From NCBI RefSeq assembly GCF_900100845.1, contig NZ_FNFP01000001.1, forward strand, positions 620,001 through 684,000: a DNA stretch of 64,000 bases, in the 5' to 3' direction. The stretch's first letter is position 1; every line of letters begins with the position of its first letter. Of the stretch, positions 33,063 through 42,658 are shown in pieces. A program made the translations under genes and the position numbers. The notes below the pieces were generated by a model that saw only the letters and a list, made by a program, of their open reading frames with translations, made no database searches and was not told the origin of the DNA. The stretch comes from Natronincola ferrireducens. GTDB lineage: Bacteria > Bacillota > Clostridia > Peptostreptococcales > Natronincolaceae.

Positions 33063-34461
33063 AGCGGCTGCTCTGGTAGTACCCTTATTTGTTTCCCTTT
33101 ATTATAGAGAACATAGTGCCTTAGCCTTTATGTATACCATATTAATTTTGATTGTTGTAGGAGGCTTGATGGCTAAAATCCCTAATCCTTCAAAAAAAAT
33201 AAGGTCTAAGGAGGGATTAATCATTGTAGCTGCTGGATGGGTTTTTGTCTCTTATTTTGGAGCACTACCCTTTACGTTATCAGGAAGTATTCCCTCTATG
33301 GTAGATGCGTTTTTTGAAACGGTTTCAGGTCTCACCACTACAGGAGCTACTATTATTAATGACATCGAGGTGTTACCTAGGGGAATTTTATTTTGGCGTT
33401 CCTTGACCCACTGGTTGGGAGGAATGGGGATTCTAGTATTAACATTAGCTGTATTACCGGCCATTGGTGTTGGAGGCTTTCAGATTTTCAAGGCAGAAAG
33501 CCCTGGTCCAGTATCGGATAAGCTAGTTCCCAGGATGAGGAATACTGCAACTATTTTATATACAGCATATTTAGGTCTTACAATATTACAAATAATTTTA
33601 TTGTTACTCGGGGGCTTAACCCTTTATGAAGCAGCTATCCATACCTTTGGGACGGTGGGTACTGGAGGGTTCTCCATCTATAATACCAGTATTGGTGCCT
33701 ATAATAGTAGTTATGTAGTTATGGTTATAGCTATATTTATGATAGCCTCTGGTATAAACTTTTCCCTCTACTATGAATTGTATAAAAGAAATTGGAGGGA
33801 AGTCATCTACAATTCTGAGCTGCGATTATATTTATCTATTATAGGTATTGCTACCCTATTGATTACCTTGAACCTATACGGCAGGATTCATGGAGGATTA
33901 TTTGAAACCTTTAAGCATGCACTGTTTCAAGTCGCATCTATAACTACAACAACAGGCTATGCTACGATGGATTATGAAATATGGCCCTCCTTTAGTCAAG
34001 GTATTATATTTATATTGATGTTTATTGGAGGATCTGCAGGATCTACAGGGGGGGGCATTAAGATAATCCGCCATCTTATTTTATTAAAGTTGGTTATTAG
34101 AGAAATATCTAAAATACTTCATCCTAGGGCAGTTATTCCCATAAGAGTTAATGGAAAAATGATATCTGCAGATGTAATAGCTGGAGTTACTAGCTTTTTC
34201 TTTCTATACTTATTACTGTTAATGGGGGGAACCCTACTGATTTCTTTAGAAGGTGTAGATCTATTTAGTTCTCTGACTTCAGTAGCAGCCACACTGGGGA
34301 ATATAGGGCCGGGCTTCGGAGCCGTTGGTCCTACACAAACCTATAGCGCATTTAGTGTACCCAGTAAGCTTTTACTTTCTCTCATGATGTTGTTTGGTAG
34401 ATTGGAATTATATACGATATTTATACTTTTAATGCCTACCTTTTGGAAGGAGCGGATTTAA
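33013..34461 (+). CDS. trkH: Trk potassium uptake protein TrkH
   Basis: The 482-residue membrane channel has the four pore-loop repeats of TrkH/KtrB proteins: TVSGLTTTGATI near 100, GTVGTGGFS near 215, SITTTTGYAT near 310 and ATLGNIGPGF near 425, each contributing a selectivity Gly. Together with TrkA it imports K+. The start has GGAGG 8 nt upstream and lies within trkA, giving a 50-nt overlap and strict co-translation. A terminator overlaps the stop. Confidence 0.94.
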   Translation: MNYGMVVKVLGNLLLFEAAALVVPLFVSLYYREHSALAFMYTILILIVVGGLMAKIPNPSKKIRSKEGLIIVAAGWVFVSYFGALPFTLSGSIPSMVDAFFETVSGLTTTGATIINDIEVLPRGILFWRSLTHWLGGMGILVLTLAVLPAIGVGGFQIFKAESPGPVSDKLVPRMRNTATILYTAYLGLTILQIILLLLGGLTLYEAAIHTFGTVGTGGFSIYNTSIGAYNSSYVVMVIAIFMIASGINFSLYYELYKRNWREVIYNSELRLYLSIIGIATLLITLNLYGRIHGGLFETFKHALFQVASITTTTGYATMDYEIWPSFSQGIIFILMFIGGSAGSTGGGIKIIRHLILLKLVIREISKILHPRAVIPIRVNGKMISADVIAGVTSFFFLYLLLLMGGTLLISLEGVDLFSSLTSVAATLGNIGPGFGAVGPTQTYSAFSVPSKLLLSLMMLFGRLELYTIFILLMPTFWKERI

Positions 34462-34490
34462 GCAGCTGAAATGCTGCTTTTATTTTTTTA
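34461..34490 (+). terminator. Terminator overlapping the trkH stop
   Basis: AGCAGC and GCTGCT form a 6-bp stem with a TGAAAT loop, and TTTTATTTTTTT follows. The last base of the TAA stop is the first base of the stem. Confidence 0.75.
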
Positions 34491-34565
34491 AAAAAATGTT
34501 AAAATAAAAGATAACATTGTTGAAAAAAATTGAAAACTTTATAAATAGTTTAGGAGGGAAGGTCA

Positions 34566-36983
34566 ATGAAAAAAACAAATTTTATAAATAGATTAAAGGA
34601 TAAAATACTGGTTTATGATGGGGCTATGGGGACAATGCTGCAAAAAATGGGTTTATCCACCAATGAATGTCCAGAATTGTATAACCTCCATCATAAAGAA
34701 GTGATAAAAGAAATTCATAGACAATACATAGAAGCTGGGTGTGATATTATCCAAACCAATACCTTTGGAGGAAATAAAATTAAGCTTTCTTCCTATGGAC
34801 ATGGAGATTTAGTAGAGGAAATAAATAAACAGGCGGTGATCATTGCTAGGGAAGCTGCAGGGGAAGAAGGACTGGTGGCTGGAGATATCGGTCCTACAGG
34901 AAAGCTCCTTTATCCCTTAGGAGAAGTAACCTTTGAGGAGGTCTATGATGGGTTTTACCAGCAGGCCAAGGCTTTGATAGAAGCTGGTGTAGATATAATC
35001 AATATTGAAACCATGTCGGATATTAGGGAGGCTAAGGCGGCTGTCATGGCAGTAAGGGATATAGGAGATATTCCTATTATCTGTACTATGACCTTTCAAG
35101 AAAATTTACGAACCTTAACCGGCTCAGATCCCGAGACAGTGGTGACTATTCTAGAGGCAATGGGAGTGGATGTGATAGGTGCCAATTGTGGCTTTGGTCC
35201 AGAAATGATGGTTGAAGTTTTAAAGAGGATGCAACAGGTAAGTCAAAGCCCTTTAATGGTTCAACCTAATGCCGGCTTACCTAAGCTGGTGGATGGACAA
35301 TCTATATATGACATGACTCCAGAAAAAATGGTGAACTATGTTGATGATCTTGTGTTGGCAGGTGCCAATATTATTGGGGGCTGCTGTGGTACAACACCCC
35401 ATCATTTGCGACTTATTGTAGAAAGAGTTTCCCACCTGAAACCGATACCAAAGAAGAAAATAACCTTCTCTAAACTGGCAAGTGGTACCGATACCCTTCT
35501 GATAGGAGAGGGACATCCTACTAGAGTGATAGGGGGGCATATTAATCCTACGGCAAAAGACTATTTAATCCAAGCCATTAAAGAGGAAAATATGGGGATA
35601 TTAACGGAACATGCAGTAAAGCAGGTGGAGGCAGGAGCCAATATTATTGGTATTAACCTTGGTGTAAATACCCAACAGGAAAGTAGAATGATGAAAAAGG
35701 CAATTACTGAAATACAACAGGCAGTGAGGGTGCCCCTTTCAATTGATACCGTCAATTATGATGCTATGGAGGAGGGCTTAAAGGTATATAATGGTAAGCC
35801 TTTGCTGAACTCCACTAGTGCTAAGGATGATGCGTTAAATAGAGTGATAAAGCTGGCGAAGGGATATGGTGCTTCTATCGTTGGGTTGACATTGGATGAA
35901 AATGGAATACCTGAGAGGGCGGAGGACAGGTTTAAAATTGCAGAAAAGATTGTTAGGACAGCTGTGGAGCAGGGCATAAGAAAAGAAGATATATTTATTG
36001 ATACACTAGTATTGACAGCAGGAGCTCAACAGCATGTAGCGCTAGAATGTTTAAAGGCCATAAAGCTGGTAAAGGAAAGACTAGGGGTTAAGACCCTATT
36101 AGGTGTGGAAAATATCTCCCATGGTTTACCCAATCGGGGGATGTTGAACAATACCTTTTTAGCTATGGCATTGGAGGCAGGGTTAGATCTTCCCATCATC
36201 AATCCTTATTATCAAAGTAGTTGGTACACCATTAAAAGTGCCGATGTTCTTATGGGGAAGGATAAAAATGCAGAGGATTTTGTCCAAAGATTTAAAATAA
36301 GCAATAATTCCGATACCAAGATAAAGTTAGAAGATAAAACACCTATAGAAAAGAAACCTCTGGAAGAATTGATGTGTATTATAAAAAATGGAGATAAGAA
36401 GAGGGCCCTTCCTAAGGTAGAGGAATTGATTGCCGATAATATCCAACCTATAGATATTATCAATGGAGGCATTATTCCTGCTTTAGAGGAGATAGGAGAA
36501 AATTATGAAAAACAAATATATTTCCTACCTCAGCTACTATTAGCTGCTGAGACGGCCCAGCATATATTTCAGGCTGTCAAAGGACATGTAAAGGAAACCA
36601 CTGACAATTCCCTAGGTACCTTGATAATTGCCACTGTCAAAGGAGATATACATGATATTGGAAAAAACATTGTTTCTATTATGCTGGAAAATCACGGTTT
36701 TCGTGTCATAGATCTAGGAAAAAATGTAGATAATGAAGCTATTATAGAAACCGCTATTAAGGAAAGGGCAGACATCATTGGGTTAAGTGCTTTAATGACT
36801 ACAACTATGCAAGAAATGAAGAACATTTCTAATCTATTAAAGAAGAAGGGGATAGAAATACCCATCATGGTGGGAGGGGCTGTTGTAACAGATGGCTATG
36901 CCAAAGAGATAGGAGCCCATTATGCTGCTGATGCTATTCAGGCTGTGAAGGTAGCAAAAGCTATTATGGAGGGAAAGATGTAA
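34566..36983 (+). CDS. metH: Cobalamin-dependent methionine synthase, lacking the reactivation domain
   Basis: The 805-residue protein has three MetH modules: the homocysteine-binding barrel ~1-295 with Zn ligands in GANCGFG and GGCCGTTPHH; the methyltetrahydrofolate (pterin-binding) barrel ~315-575; and the B12 cap plus B12-binding domain ~600-805 with DIHDIGK, whose His is the lower cobalt ligand. It methylates homocysteine to methionine. The C-terminal AdoMet reactivation domain of E. coli MetH is absent, as in many anaerobes. GGAGGG precedes the ATG. No SAM or B12 riboswitch fits in the short leader. Confidence 0.92.
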   Translation: MKKTNFINRLKDKILVYDGAMGTMLQKMGLSTNECPELYNLHHKEVIKEIHRQYIEAGCDIIQTNTFGGNKIKLSSYGHGDLVEEINKQAVIIAREAAGEEGLVAGDIGPTGKLLYPLGEVTFEEVYDGFYQQAKALIEAGVDIINIETMSDIREAKAAVMAVRDIGDIPIICTMTFQENLRTLTGSDPETVVTILEAMGVDVIGANCGFGPEMMVEVLKRMQQVSQSPLMVQPNAGLPKLVDGQSIYDMTPEKMVNYVDDLVLAGANIIGGCCGTTPHHLRLIVERVSHLKPIPKKKITFSKLASGTDTLLIGEGHPTRVIGGHINPTAKDYLIQAIKEENMGILTEHAVKQVEAGANIIGINLGVNTQQESRMMKKAITEIQQAVRVPLSIDTVNYDAMEEGLKVYNGKPLLNSTSAKDDALNRVIKLAKGYGASIVGLTLDENGIPERAEDRFKIAEKIVRTAVEQGIRKEDIFIDTLVLTAGAQQHVALECLKAIKLVKERLGVKTLLGVENISHGLPNRGMLNNTFLAMALEAGLDLPIINPYYQSSWYTIKSADVLMGKDKNAEDFVQRFKISNNSDTKIKLEDKTPIEKKPLEELMCIIKNGDKKRALPKVEELIADNIQPIDIINGGIIPALEEIGENYEKQIYFLPQLLLAAETAQHIFQAVKGHVKETTDNSLGTLIIATVKGDIHDIGKNIVSIMLENHGFRVIDLGKNVDNEAIIETAIKERADIIGLSALMTTTMQEMKNISNLLKKKGIEIPIMVGGAVVTDGYAKEIGAHYAADAIQAVKVAKAIMEGKM

Positions 36984-37098
36984 TGATGCTTAAAAAATTC
37001 TTAATATTACATCTTTGTAAGGAAGACTAGAAAATTTATATAAAATCTCGTATAATAATGGTTGTTACGACATAATTAAGTAGACAAGGAGGAAAAAA

Positions 37099-37467
37099 AT
37101 GAAAATAGTAAAAAAAGGACTAATAGCTCTATTAGTTTTAAGTATGTTACTTTTAGTTGCTTGTAATTCACAATCAACTGGAACTGCAGAGTCATCATAC
37201 AAGGATGGCACATACACTGGAGCAGGTACTGGATTTGGTGGAGAGATGGAAGTAGAGGTTGTTATTGAAAATGGAAGTATTACTGGGTTAAATATTATCT
37301 CCCATGGTGAAACACCAGGCATTTCTGATCCAGCCTTTACAGGTATTGAAGAGCAATTGCTAGAAAACCAAGACACTGAGGAAATTGATGCTATATCCAA
37401 TGCAACTAGAACCAGTGAAGGTTTAATTGAAGCTATTCAAGATGCTTTAAGTAAGGCAGAAAACTAA
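37099..37467 (+). CDS. Small FMN-binding-domain lipoprotein
   Basis: The 122-residue protein has a signal peptide ending in lipobox LLVAC and one FMN_bind domain (~38-120: SYKDGTYTGAGTGFGGEMEV-like start, ending IDAISNATRTSEGL). The usual flavinylation motif S-G-A-T is S-N-A-T here, so covalent FMN attachment may be altered. It probably serves the same extracytoplasmic electron-transfer chain as the two-domain protein at 28647. AAGGAGG precedes the ATG; a TATAAT sits ~45 bp upstream. Confidence 0.85.
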   Translation: MKIVKKGLIALLVLSMLLLVACNSQSTGTAESSYKDGTYTGAGTGFGGEMEVEVVIENGSITGLNIISHGETPGISDPAFTGIEEQLLENQDTEEIDAISNATRTSEGLIEAIQDALSKAEN

Positions 37468-37487
37468 AATAGAGTATGCAAATATGG

Positions 37488-37525
37488 AGGGTAGTATGTC
37501 TCAAGGAGATATACTACCCTTATTT
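37488..37525 (+). terminator. Intrinsic terminator
   Basis: AGGGTAGTATGTCTC pairs with the AGATATACTACCCT arm (G-U allowed), and TTATTTATG follows. Confidence 0.7.
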
Positions 37526-37712
37526 ATGCTTTATGGGAAAATCATGAATAATTTACTTATATAAATGTGTAACATTTTAAAGGAATTTTTATAAATATAT
37601 GGAATATAGAATTTGAAGAAAATTTCACGAAAATTTTAAATAATAAAATTATAAAATGGATGACAAAACAAATGGGGTTTGCATAAATCGATGATGTTAG
37701 GGGGGTAGCAGG

Positions 37713-40391
37713 ATGGACTATCAATGTTGGTATGAGTTTATAGAAGAAGGCAAGCTATCTATTGAGGTTGAGGGGGACATTGCAAACTCTTGGAAGATTG
37801 CAAGGGCCAATAGAGTTTCCCATACAAGCCCATATAAAGAGGAAGGGATAGATGAAACATTTATTAATAAATTAACAAATCAACATCAGCAAACTATTAA
37901 ACTCACAGAGGAATACATAGAAATCATTTCTAAAGGGCTGGAAAGAGAATCAAGCAAAGAAAAGTTCGGAATGCTACTGCTGAATAGTGAGGGCTACCTA
38001 CTATACTGCTGTCATAATTTTTCCAAGGAGCAGGAAAGCTTTCTTGGCTTAGAAATAGGATCAAATTGGAAACTACAAAAAAGGGGTACAACAGCCCAAG
38101 GAATCACTTTAATGGAGAATAGATCAGCAGTAGTAAAACATCATCAGCACTATCAGCAGCGCTACCACTCCTATACCACAGCAGCTTTTCCTATACAAAA
38201 TTCTTATGGGGAGTTGGTTTGTGTTTTAGGTGTTGTGTCCTCTAATTCCCAATGCTGTGAAATAATGAAGGCTATGATGATAATGGCAACAAAAGCTATA
38301 GAAAAAGATGTATTACATGTTACATATAAAAAGGAAGCAAAGGAATTAAATAAAAGACTAAATAAACAAAACAAGCTTTATGAGACTCAGACTAATCTTT
38401 TAAACTTTATATTAAATCATACAAAAGAAATGGTTTTTATTATCAACGAAGAAGGAAAATATGTTTTATTAAATCAATGGGCTTGGAAATTTTTAAAGGA
38501 ACATCAAGTCTATACCCTAAAAGACGTATATGAAAAGCTGGAAGTTTACGATATAAAAGGTAAAAGGATTATTATAGAAAAAGAAAGAATGTTTTCTATA
38601 TTTACAAGTAATTCCATGAAGGATTATAAAATTATGCTAAAAGATAGGCCTAGTGGGGAAAGGTATTATCATCTCTACGTTAAACCCTATTACGACTATC
38701 ACAATAGAAGGTTGGCTGTAGTAATTATTGAGGATATTACTGATTATATGTTATTGGATAAAATGAAAAGTAAATATGAAAGTAAAGCCCTTCAGCTGGA
38801 AAATATTATTAACACGATAACTGATGGCGTAGTGATATTTGATTACGAAGGAAAATGTATTAAAAAAAATCCTGCTTCTCAGGAGATGCTGACATGCTTA
38901 AAGGGAAGTGAAAAAGAGGGGCTAGATACCATCAGTATTTTATGTAACGATACTATCAAACAAAAGAAATGCTGTAGTATGGTTGATGAAAAGGGAAAAT
39001 CCATTACAATTCATCAGTATGCATTAAATAAAGTTCGGGAAAGAAAGACCTTTCAAAATGAAGTCTATACAGTAAAAAGTAATGGGAAAAAACATTTTAT
39101 TCGCTTGAATGGGAGCCCTATTTTTAACAGAGAAGGTAAGGTGGAACGTATTGTTGTTAGTTTCCATGAGATTACAAAGTTAAAGGAACATGAAGCAAAG
39201 TTAAAACATCAAAAGGAATTTATTGATAATGTTATTAATGCTTTAGGGGTTCCAGTGGCTGTTTTAACATATCCAGATTACACCTATGAATTTGCAAATG
39301 ATACCCATATTGAATTACTATGTAGAATTGTTGGTAAAGAAATAAATCCTCTTAAACTAATAGGAGAAAAGGTTTCAGACATATTACCTGCTGTCGTTGA
39401 ACATTATTCAGATAAAGAGATGGAAGCCATTTTAAATTCTCCTAACATCCCTTGGCGGAAGATGCTGTCTTTAAATACATTTAATGGAGCAACCCTCTAT
39501 TATCAAATAGCACAAACTGCCCTTAAAAATGAAAATGATAATAAAACTCGGATTATTATAGTAGGTATGGATGTAACATCCCAAGTAAAGCTTCGAAAGG
39601 AAGGGGAGGCCTTGACAAGGGCAAAGGAGGATTACTTTGCTACCATATCCCACGAGCTTCGATCTCCTGTCACTGTAATTCATTCGGTGATGCAATTACT
39701 GAACAGTCAGTATTACAGCTATAAATTTGATGATAAAACAAAGAATTTATTAAAAAAAGCAGAAAAAAATAATCAACGGCTGTTGAGACTTGTCAATAAC
39801 TTTTTGGATATTAGCCGAGCTGAAGCAGGATTTATGGAGGTAAATCTACAGGAGGTCAATCTTGTTCAGCATACAGAGCTGATTATAGAGTCTATTTTGC
39901 CAATAGGCCATAAAAAAAATATCGATATACAATTTCAACAGCAGTGCAAAACAGAGAAAATTCCTATAGATATTGAAAAATATGAGGGGGTTATGTTAAA
40001 CCTTCTATCAAATGCTATAAAATTTACAAAGGAAAAGGGTGAAATTAATGTATGCCTTAAAGAAGAAGAGGACCATATAAACATAAAAGTAAAGGATAAT
40101 GGTATAGGTATTCCGAAGGTAGAATTAGATAAGATATTTGATAGGTTTTACATTTCTGCAAACAATAAAAAACGAGAAAATCGTGGAACGGGAATAGGCC
40201 TTTCTCTAGTAAAAAAACTGATGGAGCTTATGGAGGGAAAGATAGAGGTCTTCAGTGAAGAAGGGGAGGGAAGTGAGTTTATTCTGGTTTTCCCCAAAAA
40301 GAGAGGAAAGAAAACAGTTAAATCTAGGGTAGATAGTTCGCCTCAATTAATTGAAAAAATATCTTTAGAGTTTTCTGATATACAGCAATAA
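37713..40391 (+). CDS. Multi-sensor histidine kinase with AcoR-type N-terminal GAF region
   Basis: The 892-residue soluble kinase has these domains in order: ~1-190, the GAF-containing sensor region usually seen at the front of AcoR-type sigma-54 activators (ANSWKIARA, then LGLEIGSNW and GTTAQGITL); ~225-345, PAS; ~355-490, PAS; ~500-625, PAS. HisKA has phospho-acceptor H647 in ATISHELRSPV. The ATPase domain has N-box NLLSNAIKFT, G1 VKDNGIGIP and G2 GTGIGLSLVKK. No transmembrane helix is seen. GGGGGG and AGG precede the ATG. No response regulator is adjacent, so it is an orphan kinase, possibly a sporulation or metabolic sensor. Confidence 0.9.
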   Translation: MDYQCWYEFIEEGKLSIEVEGDIANSWKIARANRVSHTSPYKEEGIDETFINKLTNQHQQTIKLTEEYIEIISKGLERESSKEKFGMLLLNSEGYLLYCCHNFSKEQESFLGLEIGSNWKLQKRGTTAQGITLMENRSAVVKHHQHYQQRYHSYTTAAFPIQNSYGELVCVLGVVSSNSQCCEIMKAMMIMATKAIEKDVLHVTYKKEAKELNKRLNKQNKLYETQTNLLNFILNHTKEMVFIINEEGKYVLLNQWAWKFLKEHQVYTLKDVYEKLEVYDIKGKRIIIEKERMFSIFTSNSMKDYKIMLKDRPSGERYYHLYVKPYYDYHNRRLAVVIIEDITDYMLLDKMKSKYESKALQLENIINTITDGVVIFDYEGKCIKKNPASQEMLTCLKGSEKEGLDTISILCNDTIKQKKCCSMVDEKGKSITIHQYALNKVRERKTFQNEVYTVKSNGKKHFIRLNGSPIFNREGKVERIVVSFHEITKLKEHEAKLKHQKEFIDNVINALGVPVAVLTYPDYTYEFANDTHIELLCRIVGKEINPLKLIGEKVSDILPAVVEHYSDKEMEAILNSPNIPWRKMLSLNTFNGATLYYQIAQTALKNENDNKTRIIIVGMDVTSQVKLRKEGEALTRAKEDYFATISHELRSPVTVIHSVMQLLNSQYYSYKFDDKTKNLLKKAEKNNQRLLRLVNNFLDISRAEAGFMEVNLQEVNLVQHTELIIESILPIGHKKNIDIQFQQQCKTEKIPIDIEKYEGVMLNLLSNAIKFTKEKGEINVCLKEEEDHINIKVKDNGIGIPKVELDKIFDRFYISANNKKRENRGTGIGLSLVKKLMELMEGKIEVFSEEGEGSEFILVFPKKRGKKTVKSRVDSSPQLIEKISLEFSDIQQ

Positions 40392-40401
40392 TAAGCAAGC
40401 C

Positions 40402-40438
40402 TAAACCAGTTGACAAAATACCAACTGGTTTATCCTTT
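40402..40438 (+). terminator. Intrinsic terminator after the histidine kinase
   Basis: TAAACCAGTTG and CAACTGGTTTA form a perfect 11-bp stem around ACAAAATAC, followed by TCCTTTTC. Confidence 0.75.
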
Positions 40439-40539
40439 TCCCCTGTATGACAAAAAATATAGTTATCTTAGAAGTTTACACAATATAATATAGGTAAGAG
40501 TAAAAAGGGAATAAATTTTCTAAAGAATGGTGGGAGGCG

Positions 40540-41259
40540 ATGATTTCAAATATTGATTTAATAGTAAGATTATTTTTAGCTGGAATTTTGGGAGGATTAA
40601 TCGGTTTTGAGAGAGAAGTAAACAATAGACCAGCAGGTTTTAGAACCCATATATTAGTTACGGTGGGGTCTTGTCTTATTATGATTTTATCCATCTATGG
40701 ATTTATAGGCTTTGGATTAGATGGAAGAGGAGGAGAACCGGCTAGATTAGCAGCTCAGGTTATAAGTGGCATAGGTTTTTTAGGGGCTGGAACCATTATG
40801 CGGGAAGGTACTAATGTAAAGGGCTTGACCACAGCAGCTAGTATATGGATCAGTGGTGGAATTGGTTTAGCGGTGGGGGCAGGCTTTTATTTAGGGGCCT
40901 TTATTACTACTGGGATAGCTCTTTTTTCCTTAGCCAGTCTAGGACTTTTAGAGAAGAGGATGGTAAAGCTAAGAAGATACTCGGAGGTAAAGGTGGGGGG
41001 AGTAGGTCGTCCAGGGTTTATTGGAGATATTGGCACGGTTTTTGGTAGATTCCATATCAATATCAAAAATATTGTAGTGGAAAATGATTTGAACCAAGAG
41101 GATGATGAATATGAATACAATATTCAAATTACTTTTTTGGTAAGAACTCCTCCTAAATTAAACCGTGGGGAGGTATATCAGGGCTTAAAGAACATACAAG
41201 GCATAGAAAGTGTTGTATGGGATGGTATTCAGGTTATTCATAATAACAAAATATTGTAA
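40540..41259 (+). CDS. MgtC/SapB-family membrane protein
   Basis: The 239-residue protein has four to five helices and the MgtC signature: GGLIGFEREVNNRPAGFRTH near 19-38, then RLAAQVISGIGFLGAGTIMR near 69-88 and GLTTAASIWISGGIGLAVG. A C-terminal cytoplasmic ACT-like part follows (~145-239). MgtC proteins are linked to survival in low Mg2+ and to control of membrane ATPase activity. GGAGG sits only 2 nt before the ATG, which is unusually close, but no later in-frame ATG is plausible. Confidence 0.88.
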   Translation: MISNIDLIVRLFLAGILGGLIGFEREVNNRPAGFRTHILVTVGSCLIMILSIYGFIGFGLDGRGGEPARLAAQVISGIGFLGAGTIMREGTNVKGLTTAASIWISGGIGLAVGAGFYLGAFITTGIALFSLASLGLLEKRMVKLRRYSEVKVGGVGRPGFIGDIGTVFGRFHINIKNIVVENDLNQEDDEYEYNIQITFLVRTPPKLNRGEVYQGLKNIQGIESVVWDGIQVIHNNKIL

Positions 41260-41391
41260 TAGACTTAGGACTTCCTAGCTAAATATAGTATAAAAATACA
41301 AGTTTTTTAAATAAATGTTGCTAATAAAAGAAATACAAGTTAAACTAGAATTAAATTACTATAGAAAACCTAGTAGAGGTTGGGATAAGAG

Positions 41392-42621
41392 ATGACCTTT
41401 GGGAAAATATTAATATTAAGTAGAGAAAAAAATTCCTGTTGTGATATAAAAATTATGTTAAGAAAGTATGGGCATGAAGTTTTAGAAGAAAATCCAAGGG
41501 AAAACATATTAAATGAAGTGTTTCATATAATACCCCATATTATTCTTTTTGTTTTTACTGGTAAAGAGGGGGAGGAAGAAGATTTTCTAAATATAGGCAG
41601 ATCCTTCAAGGACGATGAAAGAACAAAAGAGATTCCCATCATTACAATTTTTCATGATAGTAGAGATGAAGAAAAGCTGGAACATATTCCTATTGAAATG
41701 GATGATTATATAAGCAAACCCTTCAAAGAAAAGGATTTTATACTAAAAATTAATAATCAGTTAAAAATCGCTGTATTGCAGAAGAACTACCAGCAAACAA
41801 AAATGGCTTTAGAAGAAAGCTTAACAACAATTCAAAAACAAAAAATAGAGTTAGAACACAATCTAACCATGGCTTCTAAAATACAAGAGGCCCTTATTCC
41901 TAAAACCCTAGGCAACATACCAAACTGCTCTTTTTACTGGTATTTTCAGCCCTCTGGAAGAGTAGGAGGAGACATCTTTGATGTATTTATGCTGGACGAA
42001 GATCATATGGGATTGTATGTTATTGATGTTATGGGGCATGGAATTGCATCCTCTATGCTGGCTGTAGCTTTATCAGAATTTCTTATTCTTGATATAGACA
42101 GGGGGTCACCTTTAAAAAGAAAGACCCGCAAGCCCCCCTACTATGAAATCGTTTCCCCAGTAGAGGTAGTGGATTATTTAAACAAACGATTTCCCTTCAC
42201 TAAATACCATCATTATTTCACCATTTTTTACATGGTTTTAAATGTAAAAACTGGCGTGGGAAAATATGTGAGGGGAGCCCATCCTACTCCACTATTGGTG
42301 AAAAGTAATAACGACATTGTAGAACTCCAGGGATACGGAACACCTGTGGGTTTTGAATTTACAGAAGGCTACGAAGAAAAATCCATTTACTTAGATCCGG
42401 GAGATCATTTAATTGTCTATACAGATGGATTATTAGAGCTTCCGGATGAAGATGGTAACAGCATAGAATATGAAGGTCTTATAGAATACATAAAAAGAGA
42501 AATAAATTGCAATCATCCTAATCATTACTTAACCTACAATATCAATCAACTGGCTCAATCTCAAGAAAAATTAAAGGATGATTTATCGGTGTTAGAAATG
42601 AAATGGGTGAAGTTTATATAG
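41392..42621 (+). CDS. SpoIIE/RsbU-type PP2C phosphatase with degenerate receiver domain
   Basis: The 409-residue protein has a response-regulator-like domain at ~1-125, a coiled segment at ~130-165, and a SpoIIE/RsbU phosphatase domain at ~170-408 (GGDIFDVF, DVMGHGIASSMLA, YTDGLLELPDEDG with metal-binding Asp). The receiver keeps the Lys-Pro (ISKPF) but the strand that should end in the phospho-acceptor Asp reads PHIILFVFTG, so it cannot be phosphorylated in the usual way. It likely dephosphorylates an anti-anti-sigma factor. It is 37 nt upstream of the HPr-like gene, a possible operon. Confidence 0.88.
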   Translation: MTFGKILILSREKNSCCDIKIMLRKYGHEVLEENPRENILNEVFHIIPHIILFVFTGKEGEEEDFLNIGRSFKDDERTKEIPIITIFHDSRDEEKLEHIPIEMDDYISKPFKEKDFILKINNQLKIAVLQKNYQQTKMALEESLTTIQKQKIELEHNLTMASKIQEALIPKTLGNIPNCSFYWYFQPSGRVGGDIFDVFMLDEDHMGLYVIDVMGHGIASSMLAVALSEFLILDIDRGSPLKRKTRKPPYYEIVSPVEVVDYLNKRFPFTKYHHYFTIFYMVLNVKTGVGKYVRGAHPTPLLVKSNNDIVELQGYGTPVGFEFTEGYEEKSIYLDPGDHLIVYTDGLLELPDEDGNSIEYEGLIEYIKREINCNHPNHYLTYNINQLAQSQEKLKDDLSVLEMKWVKFI

Positions 42622-42658
42622 AAGGCTAATAATAAAAGCTGGAAAGGAAGGGATTAGC

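Noticed and set aside
34462-34565. SAM or cobalamin riboswitch before metH
   Set aside because: The leader is about 100 nt and half of it is the trkH terminator; no conserved riboswitch box is visible.
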